Origin: Burkholderiales bacterium | GTDB taxonomy: Bacteria > Pseudomonadota > Gammaproteobacteria > Burkholderiales > Burkholderiaceae_C | Direction: 5' to 3' | DNA: 64,000 nucleotides | Assembly (NCBI GenBank): GCA_026932235.1 | Contig: JAIXKR010000118.1 | Coordinates: forward strand, 39,369-103,368 | In this document: piece after piece, positions 8,084-16,501 of the stretch | Layout of the letters: each line of letters opens with the position of its first letter | Numbering within the stretch: position 1 is the first letter of the stretch | Made by a program: the position numbers and the translations under genes | The notes under the pieces: model-generated | Told to the model about the DNA's origin: nothing | Databases searched by the model: none | Seen by the model: only the letters and a program-made list of their open reading frames with translations

Positions 8084-9213
8084 ACAAGCACCGCATCACC
8101 GTGCTGGGAGCCGGCTTCGCCGGGCTCTCGGCGATCCGCGAACTCCGCCGCCGCGATGCCGACGTGGAAATCACGCTGGTGGCGCCGCGCGCCGAACTGC
8201 ACTACCTGCCGGGGATCATCTGGATCCCGAGCGGGCTGCGCCGGCGCGAGGACTTGGTCGTTCCGCTCGCGAACTTCCTGCAGCGCATGCGCGTGCGGTT
8301 CCACGCGGGTGAAGTCACCGGCCTGCGCGAGCGCGGCCGCGTCGTCGACACGAGTTCCGGCGAAGTCGGCAACGACGGACTGGTGATCGCCACCGGCGGC
8401 CGCTTCATCAAGAAGCTGCCCGGAATCGAGCACGCGATCACGCCTTGCGAAGGCATCGCCGCGGCCGAGCGCATCCGCGACCGGCTGCAGGCGCTGCAGG
8501 GTGGGCGCATCGCCGTCGGCTTTGCCGGCAACCCGAACGAACCCGCGGCGATGCGCGGCGGGCCGATGTTCGAGTTCCTCTTCGGCATCGATCAGCACCT
8601 GCGGCGCGAAGGGCGGCGCGAGCGCTTCGAGCTGAGCTTCTTCAGCCCCGCGCGCGAGCCCGGCAACCGCCTCGGGCCGAAGGCGGTGCAGCACCTGCTC
8701 GGCGAGATGTCGCGACGCGGCATCGCCACGCACCTGGGGCACAAGATGATGCGGCTGGAAGCCGACAAGGTGGTGACCGAGGGCGGCGAGATCGGCGCCG
8801 ACCTCATCCTCTTCATGCCGGGAATGACCGGCAACGCCTGGTTCGACGCCACCGAGCTGCCGCGCTCGCCCGGCGGCCTGCTTCAGGCCGACGCGCACTG
8901 CCGCGTCCCGGGCTGGGAGCGCGTCGTCGTCGCCGGCGACTCGGGCAGCTTCCCGGGGCCGGACTGGTTGCCGAAGCAGGCGCACATGGCCGACCTGCAG
9001 GCGGTGGCCGCGGCGGCCAACCTGCTGGGCGACCTGCGCGGCGAGCGCAGTGCCGTGACCTTCGAGGTCGAGCTCGCCTGCATCGTCGACAGCCTCGACC
9101 GCGGCACGCTGATCTGGCGCACGCCCAAGCGCAACTGGCTGCTGCCCTCGAGCCCGGTGTTCCACTGGGTCAAGCGCAGCTTCGAGCGACGCTACCTGCA
9201 GCGTTACCGCTGA
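8080..9213 (+). CDS. FAD-dependent oxidoreductase (SQR / NDH-2 superfamily)
   Basis: A 377-residue two-dinucleotide-binding-domain flavoprotein. The FAD-binding GAGFAG lies at residues 10-15, IATGG at 103-107, and the C-terminal FAD contact is VVVAGDSGSFPGP (283-294). PKQAHMADLQAVAAAANL following it is typical of sulfide:quinone reductases and type II NADH dehydrogenases. True SQR needs a cysteine in the motif that corresponds to GNPNEPAAMRGGP (150-162), and none is present there. Cys123 and Cys334 exist but the disulfide system looks incomplete. A quinone-linked dehydrogenase of unknown donor is therefore the safest reading. The C-terminal basic/aromatic end could bind membrane. ATG 8080 overlaps the RidA remnant by four bases. 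Confidence 0.78.
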   Translation: MNKHRITVLGAGFAGLSAIRELRRRDADVEITLVAPRAELHYLPGIIWIPSGLRRREDLVVPLANFLQRMRVRFHAGEVTGLRERGRVVDTSSGEVGNDGLVIATGGRFIKKLPGIEHAITPCEGIAAAERIRDRLQALQGGRIAVGFAGNPNEPAAMRGGPMFEFLFGIDQHLRREGRRERFELSFFSPAREPGNRLGPKAVQHLLGEMSRRGIATHLGHKMMRLEADKVVTEGGEIGADLILFMPGMTGNAWFDATELPRSPGGLLQADAHCRVPGWERVVVAGDSGSFPGPDWLPKQAHMADLQAVAAAANLLGDLRGERSAVTFEVELACIVDSLDRGTLIWRTPKRNWLLPSSPVFHWVKRSFERRYLQRYR

Positions 9214-9390
9214 GCGGCGGCTTCATCGGCTGCGCGGTCATCGCCGATGGCTTGCGTTCGTGTCGACAGGCCATGGCGTCGACGGCAGCGGCGCCGCGCA
9301 AGCCCCACGTCGGCGCGCGGGCCGCACGCCTCGTATCATGCCCGGCCCCGTTTCCGACCAGCGTGCGCGGCGCGCGCGCCCCCTGCCCCG

Positions 9391-10743
9391 ATGTCCCCGA
9401 CCGCGAGCCATCTCGAAACCCGCCACCACGAGCTGCGCAAGATGCGCATGCTCATGGTCGACGGCAACCTCACCGGCAACCAGCGCAGCGTGCAGGCCGG
9501 CGTGAGCGCGCGCGCCTATCGCGGCGGCTACTGGGGCTTCGCCTCGGCCCCGGCCGGCGCCGCCGAAGTGCAGGCCCGCGTGCGGGAGCAGGCGCTGCGC
9601 AACGCCGCGGCGATGGCGGGCTTCGGCGCGCGCACGGCGCTGGCCTTGCCCGGCGAGCACGACCGTGGCGAGCAGCGCCGACAGGGCCGCACACCGCTTT
9701 CCGCAGCCGAATGCGGCGAGCGCATGGCGGCGCTGCACGCCTACTGCATGAAGCAGTACCCGGGGCTGCGCAGCACGCGCGTGATGCTCACCGACGAGGC
9801 GCACGTCAAGCGCTTGCAGACCGATGCCGGCGCCGATTCCCTGGCGCGCATCCAGCGGGCTGCCGTCTACGTCGTGCTCGTTGGCGAGGACGAGGAGGGC
9901 GCGCCAATCGAGCTCACCGAGATCGTCTCGGGCCTGGGCAGCCTCGCCGACATCGACTGGTCGCTGGCGACGCTGGCTCCGCGGCTGGACGTCCTGCACG
10001 GGCACCTGCAGGCCAAGCGCCATGCCGTCGCCGCGCGCGGAGGCGAGCAGCAGGTGGTGCTCTCGGCGGATCTCACCGGCATGCTCGCGCACGAGGCCAT
10101 GGGCCACCCCTGCGAGGCCGACGCCGTGCTCTCGGGCGCCGTCACCGCCGACCTCCGGGGAAAGCGCGTGGCCAGCGAACTGATCACGATGATGGACCTC
10201 GCGCACCACTGGGACGGACGCGAGCTGATGTGCCCGGTGTACGCCGACGACGAGGGCACGCCGGCGCGGGACGTGACGATGATCGAGCGCGGCGTGCTGC
10301 GCGACTTCATGCACAGCCGCGAGACCGCGGCGCGCCTGGGCTTGCCGCCCAGCGGCAACGCGCGCGCCTATGGCCCCGACGACGAGCCGCTCGTGCGCAT
10401 GCGCAACACCGCGGTGCTGCCCGGGACGAGCTCGCTGCAGGAACTGATCCAGGGCGTCGACGAGGGCTACCTGCTGCTGGACACGAGCAACGGCCAGGCC
10501 GACTCGACGACCGAGTTCATGTTCGGCGTCAGCCTCGGCTACGAGATCCGCGGCGGCAGGATCGGCCGCGCGATCCGGGACACCACGCTCTCGGGTAGCG
10601 CGCTCAAGGTGCTGCAGGATGTCGACGGCGTCGGCCGCGAGATGAAGTGGAGCTGCAACGGCTACTGCGGCAAGAAGCAGCCGATGGTCGTCTCCGTCGG
10701 CGGCCCGGCGCTGCGCACGCGCGCGCACCTGGGCGGGCAGTGA
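9391..10743 (+). CDS. tldD: TldD/PmbA family metalloprotease, TldD subunit
   Basis: A 450-residue TldD-type metallopeptidase, with the zinc-binding HExxxH motif as His234-Glu-Ala-Met-Gly-His239 in LAHEAMGHPCEAD. TldD and its partner TldE (PmbA) form a cytoplasmic heterodimer that degrades unfolded or leader peptides and, in known cases, matures modified peptides such as microcin B17. C-terminal glycine-rich strands (GVSLGYEIRGGRIG and the WSCNGYCGKKQP segment) are typical. The partner gene follows after 13 bases, so the two are almost certainly cotranscribed. ATG 9391 is used because the upstream extension is Arg/Pro-rich and has no family similarity. No peptide-modification genes are adjacent, so a housekeeping role is most likely. 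Confidence 0.88.
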   Translation: MSPTASHLETRHHELRKMRMLMVDGNLTGNQRSVQAGVSARAYRGGYWGFASAPAGAAEVQARVREQALRNAAAMAGFGARTALALPGEHDRGEQRRQGRTPLSAAECGERMAALHAYCMKQYPGLRSTRVMLTDEAHVKRLQTDAGADSLARIQRAAVYVVLVGEDEEGAPIELTEIVSGLGSLADIDWSLATLAPRLDVLHGHLQAKRHAVAARGGEQQVVLSADLTGMLAHEAMGHPCEADAVLSGAVTADLRGKRVASELITMMDLAHHWDGRELMCPVYADDEGTPARDVTMIERGVLRDFMHSRETAARLGLPPSGNARAYGPDDEPLVRMRNTAVLPGTSSLQELIQGVDEGYLLLDTSNGQADSTTEFMFGVSLGYEIRGGRIGRAIRDTTLSGSALKVLQDVDGVGREMKWSCNGYCGKKQPMVVSVGGPALRTRAHLGGQ

Positions 10744-10756
10744 AGGGGCGCCGGCG

Positions 10757-12052
10757 ATGACGAGCGATTTCGACCCCGCCCACAGCGCCGAAGCGGCGCT
10801 GGCCGCATTGCGCGCGCGCGGCTTCGAGCAGGTGCAGGTGACGGTGAGCGAGAGCCACCGCCAGGAGCTGAACCTCGCGCACAACGAGCCCAGCCTGCTG
10901 CGCAGCACGGCGTCGCGCCGGCTCGCGGCCACCGGCATCGTCGGCGGGCGCCGCGCCTCGGCCGATGGCAACGATTTGTCGGCAGCGGGAATCGCCGCCT
11001 TCATCGAGTCGCTCTGGAGCGCGGCCGGCTCGGCGCCCGTGGACGACGCGAACGCCGTTTCCACCGCGCAGGCGGCGAACTTCGCGCGCGGCCCGCGCGA
11101 GGCCGACCCGGCGCAGCTCGCGAGTGCGCTGCGCCACCTGCTGGAGTGGCGCGCCGCGAACGCGCCGGCGATGATGATCGAGGAAGGGCTGGCCGCGCAC
11201 GTGCGCAGCCGCATGCACACGCTCACGCATTCCCCCGCGGGAGCGGGCAGCGTGATCGCTGCCGACCTCGGCTGGTACGAGCTTTCCGTCTTCGGCCTCG
11301 CGCGCGAGGACGGGCAGACGAGCTCCTTCAACTTCGCCGGCGGCACCGCCGACGACCTGACCGATGCGCCGACGCTCTTCGGCATCGACCGCATGATGCG
11401 CGATCTCGTGCAGCAGGTGCGCACGCAGCCGCTGGGCGAACGCTTCGTCGGCGACGTGGTGCTGGCGCCGGGCGCCGTCGACGACCTGATCTCCTGGCTG
11501 ATGGAGCAACTCGGCGACGGCCCGCTGATCGACGGCAGCTCGATCTACCGCGAACGCGTGGGGCAGCGCGTGGCCTCGCCGCTGCTGACGCTGCAAAGCC
11601 GCTGGGACGCGCCGGGCTGCGTGCCGCTGAGCGGCGACGCCTTCGTCACGCCGCCGACGACGCTGCTCGACGCCGGCGTGCTGACGCAGCTCATGCCGAG
11701 CTTCTACGGCAGCCGCAAGACCGGCCTGCCGCACCGCCCCGTGGCCGCGCAGGGCTGGGAGCTGCGCGGCGGCCGGACGCCCCTGGCCGAGATCGTCGCC
11801 GGCGTGCGGCGCGGCGCGCTCGTCGATCGCCTCTCGATGGGAAGCCCGGCACCCAACGGCGACTTCTCGGGCGTCATCAAGAACAGCTTCCGCATCGACT
11901 CCGGCGAGGTCGGCGCGGCCTTGGCCGAGACGATGATCTCGGGCAACGTCGCGCGCATGCTGCATGAGGTGCGCGCGGTCAGCCGCGAGCGCATCGACCG
12001 CGGCATCCAGGCGCTGCCCTGGCTGTGCATCGGCGGATTGCACTTCAGCTGA
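10757..12052 (+). CDS. pmbA: TldD/PmbA family protein, TldE (PmbA) subunit
   Basis: A 431-residue paralogue of the preceding gene lacking the HExxxH zinc site, as expected for the non-catalytic TldE subunit. The barrel-like C-terminal half is recognised by LMPSFYGSRKTG, NGDFSGVIKNSFRIDSG and the end segment PWLCIGGLHFS. It probably supplies the substrate tunnel of the TldD-TldE dimer. It begins 13 bases after tldD behind a short purine-rich stretch (GAAGGGG), so translation is closely linked. Assigning it as PmbA rather than a second TldD depends on the missing metal ligands and the gene order. Confidence 0.85.
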   Translation: MTSDFDPAHSAEAALAALRARGFEQVQVTVSESHRQELNLAHNEPSLLRSTASRRLAATGIVGGRRASADGNDLSAAGIAAFIESLWSAAGSAPVDDANAVSTAQAANFARGPREADPAQLASALRHLLEWRAANAPAMMIEEGLAAHVRSRMHTLTHSPAGAGSVIAADLGWYELSVFGLAREDGQTSSFNFAGGTADDLTDAPTLFGIDRMMRDLVQQVRTQPLGERFVGDVVLAPGAVDDLISWLMEQLGDGPLIDGSSIYRERVGQRVASPLLTLQSRWDAPGCVPLSGDAFVTPPTTLLDAGVLTQLMPSFYGSRKTGLPHRPVAAQGWELRGGRTPLAEIVAGVRRGALVDRLSMGSPAPNGDFSGVIKNSFRIDSGEVGAALAETMISGNVARMLHEVRAVSRERIDRGIQALPWLCIGGLHFS

Positions 12053-12119
12053 CCGGCCGGGTACCGGCCGAAGACGCTACAGTGGCCGCGTGATCCCGCC
12101 CCCCGCCCCGAGATCGCCC

Positions 12120-15100
12120 ATGGCCCGCACCCCGGACGCAACGACGCTGCTGGCGGCGCTGGGCGCGGCCGCGCCCGCGCTGGCGCTCGTCGATGCAGAC
12201 GGGCGCGTCGTCTGGCGTTCACAAGCGTTCGCACAGGCCTGTTCGAAGGAAGATGGCGATGCCGAACCGCTGCTGCAGCGACTGCGCGCGCGCTGGCACG
12301 TGGACATGGCGCCTGCCGCAGACGGCCTGCGGCTCGTGCGGCTGGAGCCCCTGGACGAGGCCGAACCGGCCCAGCGCACGATCGCCGATCTGCGCGAACG
12401 CGTGGCCTTGCTGCAGGAGTTCTGCAACGCGGGCGTCTTCGAACGCGATCCGGCGACCATGCAAGGCCGCTGGGACGAGCAGATGTATCGCATCTTCGGC
12501 CTGCCGGTCCCTGCGCCCGGAACCCCGGCGCCGGCCCACAAGGACGCCTCGCAGCAGTTCGTCGCCGAAGACCGCGAGCGCGGCAACTTCGTCGCGTCGC
12601 TGGGCAAGGCGGGCAACCATTCGAGCCGCATGCGCCTGCGTCGCGCCGACGGCCAGATGCGGCACATCCACTCGCAGTGGAAGGTGATCCACGACGAACA
12701 GGGGCGCGCGGTGCGCGTGGTGGGCGTGAACGCCGACGACACCGTCACCTACGAGCTGGCGCGCCAGGCGCAGAAGCTGCGCGAGGAGCTGCAGCTCGCT
12801 CTGCAGCTCAGCGACATCGGCCTTTGGCGGCACGATCTCGCCGCGCGACGCGTCCGCCTGGACGAGCGTGCGGCGCGCCATGTCGGGCTCGCGTTCGCGG
12901 CCGAGGGGCACCCCGCGATCCAGGTGCGCAAGCAGATCCATCCCGACGATGTGGCGGCGGTGGACGCGTGGACCGACCGCGCGCGCAGGGGGGAACCGTC
13001 CGCCGACTTGGCCGTTCGCTACCGCCGCCCCGAGGGCGGCTGGCGCCATGTGCTGGTGCGGGGCACGTTGCAGTTCGACGATGACGGCGAGCCCACCGCC
13101 TTCGTCGGCATGATGCTCGACGAGACCGCCCGCGTCGAGGAGGCGCAGCGCGCGCAGCAGCTCGGCCGCCGCCTCGAGTCGGCCGCGGAGGCCGCGCGTC
13201 TGGGGCTATGGTCCTCGCTCATCGACGACGGCGCGCGGCCCGACTGGAACGCGCGCAACTTCGAGCTCTTCGGGCTCGACCCGGCGCAGGGACCACTGCG
13301 TTTTGGCGATTGGCTGCGGCGCTGCGCGCATCCCGATGACCGCGCCCGCCTCGCCGCACTGGCGACGCGCTTCGGGCCGGACGGCGCCGGCCCTTTCGAG
13401 ATCGAGTTTCGCGCGCTCCATCCCGATGGCCGCGTACGCTGGATGGTCACGCGCGGCCAGATCACGGCCGCAGGCCCGGACGGCCCGGGCCGCATGGAAG
13501 GCATCACGATCGACGTCACCGAGCAGCACGAGACGCTGCAGCGGCTGCGCGAATCCCACCAGCGCATGGAGCTGACGGCATCGGCCGTCGGCATGGCGAG
13601 CTGGGAGTACGTCAGCGCCACCGGGGAGGCGACGTGGGACTCAGCGATGTTCCGGCTGCGGGGCGTCGACTCACCGGGACGCCCGATCCACCCCGACGAG
13701 GTCTGGAGCTACCTGCACCCGGACGACCGCGCCGACATCATCCCGGCACAGGCGAAGGCCTTCGAAAGCGACGCCGAGTGGCGCGGCAGCTTCCGCGTGG
13801 TCTGGCCCGACGGCACGGTACGCTGGCTGGCCTCGCGTTCGGTGGCGCTCCGCGACGAAGCCGGAAAGCAGACGCGCCGCATCGGCTTGAACTGGGACAT
13901 CACCGACCTCGTGCAGGCCGAGCACGCCCTGCGCGAGCGCGAGCTGGCGCTGGCCGAGAGCCGCGCCAAGTCGCGCTTCCTCTCGCGCATCAGCCACGAG
14001 TTGCGCACGCCGCTGAACGCCGTGCTCGGCTTCACGCAACTGCTGCGCGAGGACGACGGCAGGGAACGCTCCCCCGAACGCCGGCGCCGGCTCGAGCACA
14101 TCGACGATGCCGGCCGCCACCTGCTGGCGCTGATCGACGACGTGCTCGACCTCTCGCGCGCCGAGTCCGGCGACCTGCACCTGTCGCCGCGGGCGCTGCC
14201 CGTGCAGGAACTCGTGGATTCCGCACTCAGCCTCGTCGAGCGCGAGGCGGGCAAGCGCGGCATCGCCCTCCGGGTCGATCCCCTGCCCGACGAGCACGTC
14301 TGGGCCGACGAGGTGCGGGCGCGGCAGGTGCTGCTGAACCTGCTCTCCAACGCCATCAAGTACAACCGACCCGGCGGGCAGGTGCGGCTGAGCGCGCAGC
14401 GGGAGCAGGCGCAGCTGCGCCTGCAGGTCAGCGACACCGGCCGCGGCATCGATCCGGTGCGACTGCAGACGGCCTTCGAGCCCTTCAACCGCCTGGGTGC
14501 GGAGCGGCTGGGGATCGAAGGCACCGGCATCGGCCTGGCGATCGCCAAGGCCCTGGTGGAGCAGATGCAGGGGCACATCGAGGCCAACAGCCGCCCCGGC
14601 GAGGGCTCGGTGTTCTCGTTCACGCTTCCCGTCGGCACCGCCGATGCCCCCGCTGCGGCCGCGCCCTCTCCGGTGGCGGCCGCGGCGTCCGCGGCACGGC
14701 ATGGCGCTGCCGCGCCGGCGGCGCAGGGCGACGCCGACTCGCCACGACCGGCCCGCGTGCTCTACATCGAGGACAACGAGATCAACGCCTTGCTCGTGCG
14801 CGAGATTCTGGCGCCGCACGCCTGGGTTTCGCTGCGAACGGCCGCGGACGGCGGCAGCGGCCTGGCGCTGGCGCGGGACTGGGAGCCCGATCTCCTGCTG
14901 CTGGACATGCAGCTCCCCGACATGGACGGCCTGGCGGTATTGCAGGCGCTGCGCGCCGACCCCGCCACCGGCCGACTGCGCTGCATCGCGCTGTCGGCGA
15001 ATGCGATGCCCGAAGACATCGCCAAGGCGGAAGCGGCCGGCGTCATCGACTACTGGACCAAGCCGATCGACTTGCCGCTCTTCGTTGCCAAGCTGAAGGC

Positions 15101-15125
15101 GCTGCTGCACCCGCAGCTGCCGTGA
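12120..15125 (+). CDS. Multi-PAS hybrid sensor histidine kinase
   Basis: A 1001-residue soluble hybrid kinase. The first 600 residues hold several PAS/PAC sensory modules, with recognisable PAC ends near EQGRAVRVVGVN, DDGEPTAFVGMM, GPGRMEGITIDV and RRIGLNWDIT. Then come the HisKA domain with phospho-acceptor His626 in SHELRTPLNAVLGF, a HATPase domain with the N-box NLLSNAIKYN and the G-box GTGIGLAIAK. An Ala/Pro linker leads to a C-terminal receiver with phospho-acceptor Asp929 in LLLDMQLPDMDG and the conserved Lys in WTKPID. There is no transmembrane segment, so it senses a cytoplasmic signal. No response regulator gene is adjacent. An alternative GTG at 12090 would add ten residues. Downstream is a short hairpin. 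Confidence 0.9.
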   Translation: MARTPDATTLLAALGAAAPALALVDADGRVVWRSQAFAQACSKEDGDAEPLLQRLRARWHVDMAPAADGLRLVRLEPLDEAEPAQRTIADLRERVALLQEFCNAGVFERDPATMQGRWDEQMYRIFGLPVPAPGTPAPAHKDASQQFVAEDRERGNFVASLGKAGNHSSRMRLRRADGQMRHIHSQWKVIHDEQGRAVRVVGVNADDTVTYELARQAQKLREELQLALQLSDIGLWRHDLAARRVRLDERAARHVGLAFAAEGHPAIQVRKQIHPDDVAAVDAWTDRARRGEPSADLAVRYRRPEGGWRHVLVRGTLQFDDDGEPTAFVGMMLDETARVEEAQRAQQLGRRLESAAEAARLGLWSSLIDDGARPDWNARNFELFGLDPAQGPLRFGDWLRRCAHPDDRARLAALATRFGPDGAGPFEIEFRALHPDGRVRWMVTRGQITAAGPDGPGRMEGITIDVTEQHETLQRLRESHQRMELTASAVGMASWEYVSATGEATWDSAMFRLRGVDSPGRPIHPDEVWSYLHPDDRADIIPAQAKAFESDAEWRGSFRVVWPDGTVRWLASRSVALRDEAGKQTRRIGLNWDITDLVQAEHALRERELALAESRAKSRFLSRISHELRTPLNAVLGFTQLLREDDGRERSPERRRRLEHIDDAGRHLLALIDDVLDLSRAESGDLHLSPRALPVQELVDSALSLVEREAGKRGIALRVDPLPDEHVWADEVRARQVLLNLLSNAIKYNRPGGQVRLSAQREQAQLRLQVSDTGRGIDPVRLQTAFEPFNRLGAERLGIEGTGIGLAIAKALVEQMQGHIEANSRPGEGSVFSFTLPVGTADAPAAAAPSPVAAAASAARHGAAAPAAQGDADSPRPARVLYIEDNEINALLVREILAPHAWVSLRTAADGGSGLALARDWEPDLLLLDMQLPDMDGLAVLQALRADPATGRLRCIALSANAMPEDIAKAEAAGVIDYWTKPIDLPLFVAKLKALLHPQLP

Positions 15126-15130
15126 CATCC

Positions 15131-15145
15131 CCCGGCAGAGCCGGG
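15131..15145 (+). terminator. Short GC hairpin after the hybrid kinase gene
   Basis: A 6-base-pair perfect stem (CCCGGC / GCCGGG) with a 3-base loop lies five bases after the kinase stop. No T-run follows, so termination activity is doubtful. A near-copy of the hairpin and its flank lies at about 26135-26156 in a different context, so it may instead be a small dispersed repeat. Confidence 0.35.
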
Positions 15146-15557
15146 CCCTCCCTTGGCTGCTTGGTCGCCAGGGGTCTTGTCGTTCGAGAAGTCCAAGCGG
15201 ATGAACGACGACCACGCGCGGGACCCCTTGCCGCGCGAGGCCTTCGCGTTCTCCTTCGGCAGGAGGCAGGTGCCGACCGCGTAGTCCAAGTGCCGCCACT
15301 CGGTGATCGGCGGTTCCCCACCGGCGCAGCGCCTGGCCCCTCGGCCCGGGGCGGCGCTGGCTGCGGTCCTCGGCGGCCGCGTCCTGCCGCCTCCTGCCTG
15401 CCTTGCCGTCGACCCGGGGCACGGCGCCCGCGATCCGTTCGCCCGCGATCCGTTAGCGATCTGTGGGTTCCCGGGACTCAGGATCCGCTGCACCGCAACC
15501 GGACCTGCCGCTGCGGCTCCAGCGAAGCCTCCTGCAACCTGTTCCGAGGATCCCGAC
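15146..15557. other. Gene-poor 410-base interval with a coding-like minus-strand fragment
   Basis: No complete gene is visible. On the minus strand from about 15325 down to 15150 an open frame has the composition of a real protein rather than a GC shadow. It contains ITEWRHLDYAVGTCLLPKE, WSSFIRLDFSNDKT and PGDQAAKGGPG, with few of the Arg/Ala/Pro runs typical of spurious frames here. It has no credible start or family match that I recognise, so it looks like the stranded end of a lost gene or mobile element. The remaining part (15330-15557) is GC-rich with a near-direct repeat of GATCCGTTcGCcCGCGATCCGTTaGCG type near 15433-15460 and nothing else I can support. Confidence 0.4.
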
Positions 15558-15896
15558 ATGAAACCCATCTCCTTCACCTCCCTCTCCTTCACCTCCCTCC
15601 TGGCGGCCGTCGTGCTGCTGCCCATGCAAGCCCTGGCCACGGCGGCGCCGCACGCGGCCGCGACGGCCGAAGCCCGCGCTGCGGTCGTGGTGCTCCAGAA
15701 CGCACTCGGGGCGCAGGCGAGCGCCGCGCCGGCTGCGGCCTTCGTGCGCATGCTGGCGCACGAAGCCGCGCCCGCGCGTGCGCCGCTCGGCGCGGCGCCC
15801 GATGCCTTCATGCGCGCGTTCTATGAGGCGCTGTGGGACGCGCACGCGGGCGCGACCCGCCATGCGATGGCCCCGGCGACGGAGGGCGCGCAATGA
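15558..15896 (+). CDS. Small secreted hypothetical protein
   Basis: A 112-residue protein that I do not recognise. The N-terminus has a hydrophobic signal-like stretch ending at MQALATAA, and the rest is Ala-rich and probably helical, with no cysteines. The signal region contains the direct repeat SFTSLSFTSL, encoded by a perfect 15-base tandem duplication at 15569-15598. The stop overlaps the start of the next gene (ATGA), so the two are translationally coupled and likely act together at the membrane. Codon use matches the neighbourhood. Confidence 0.6.
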   Translation: MKPISFTSLSFTSLLAAVVLLPMQALATAAPHAAATAEARAAVVVLQNALGAQASAAPAAAFVRMLAHEAAPARAPLGAAPDAFMRAFYEALWDAHAGATRHAMAPATEGAQ

Positions 15897-16501
15897 GCTA
15901 CGGCCTGCTCCTGGCGGCGCACCTGCTCGGCGCGGTGGCGCTCGGCAGCGCGATCGCCGCGCTCTACGTCCTCGACCAGCGCATCGCGCGCGCCAGCGAC
16001 TGCGGCACGCTCGCACGCGCGGGGCGCAGCGCCGCGGCCATCGTCCAGCGCCTGTTGATGCCCGGCGTGCTGCTGCTGGCGGCATCGGGCGTCGGGCTCG
16101 TGGCCGGCTTCTACGATGGCTTGGGCTTCGTGCGCATCCCGTGGCTGGCCGGCATGGTCGGGCTGTTCGTCTTCCAGTCGATCTGGGCGAACACGATAAA
16201 GCGCCGGCACGGGCAGCGCCTGGGCCGCTTGCTGGCCGGCAGGCGCGCCGCCGACCGCATCACGCCCGAGCTCGAGCACGCGCGCCGCGATCCGCTGGCG
16301 CTCTTCGGGCAGCGCATGGAGCCGCTGCTGTTCGCGCTCATCGTCGCGCTGGGCCTGCTGCGGCCGATGGCCTGGGGCGTGGTGCTGGCGGCGATCGCCG
16401 CGGTGCTGCTGCTGGCGGCGCTGCCGGCGCTCTACGCGGCGCGTCCGCCGGCGCCGACTTCCCGCAGCAGCGCCTCCGTCGACGCCGAGGGGCGCGCGTG
16501 A
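15893..16501 (+). CDS. DUF2269-like integral membrane protein
   Basis: A 202-residue inner-membrane protein with about four to five hydrophobic helices. The opening LLAAHLLGAVALGSAIAALY and the later RLLMPGVLLLAASGVGLVAG resemble DUF2269 proteins, a family of uncharacterised membrane proteins. A basic loop (KRRHGQRLGRLLAGRRAADR) separates two helix pairs. ATG 15893 is chosen because it overlaps the stop of the secreted-protein gene by four bases. The 3' end runs 70 bases into the opposing STAND regulator gene, an unusually long convergent overlap. Function unknown. Confidence 0.65.
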   Translation: MSYGLLLAAHLLGAVALGSAIAALYVLDQRIARASDCGTLARAGRSAAAIVQRLLMPGVLLLAASGVGLVAGFYDGLGFVRIPWLAGMVGLFVFQSIWANTIKRRHGQRLGRLLAGRRAADRITPELEHARRDPLALFGQRMEPLLFALIVALGLLRPMAWGVVLAAIAAVLLLAALPALYAARPPAPTSRSSASVDAEGRA

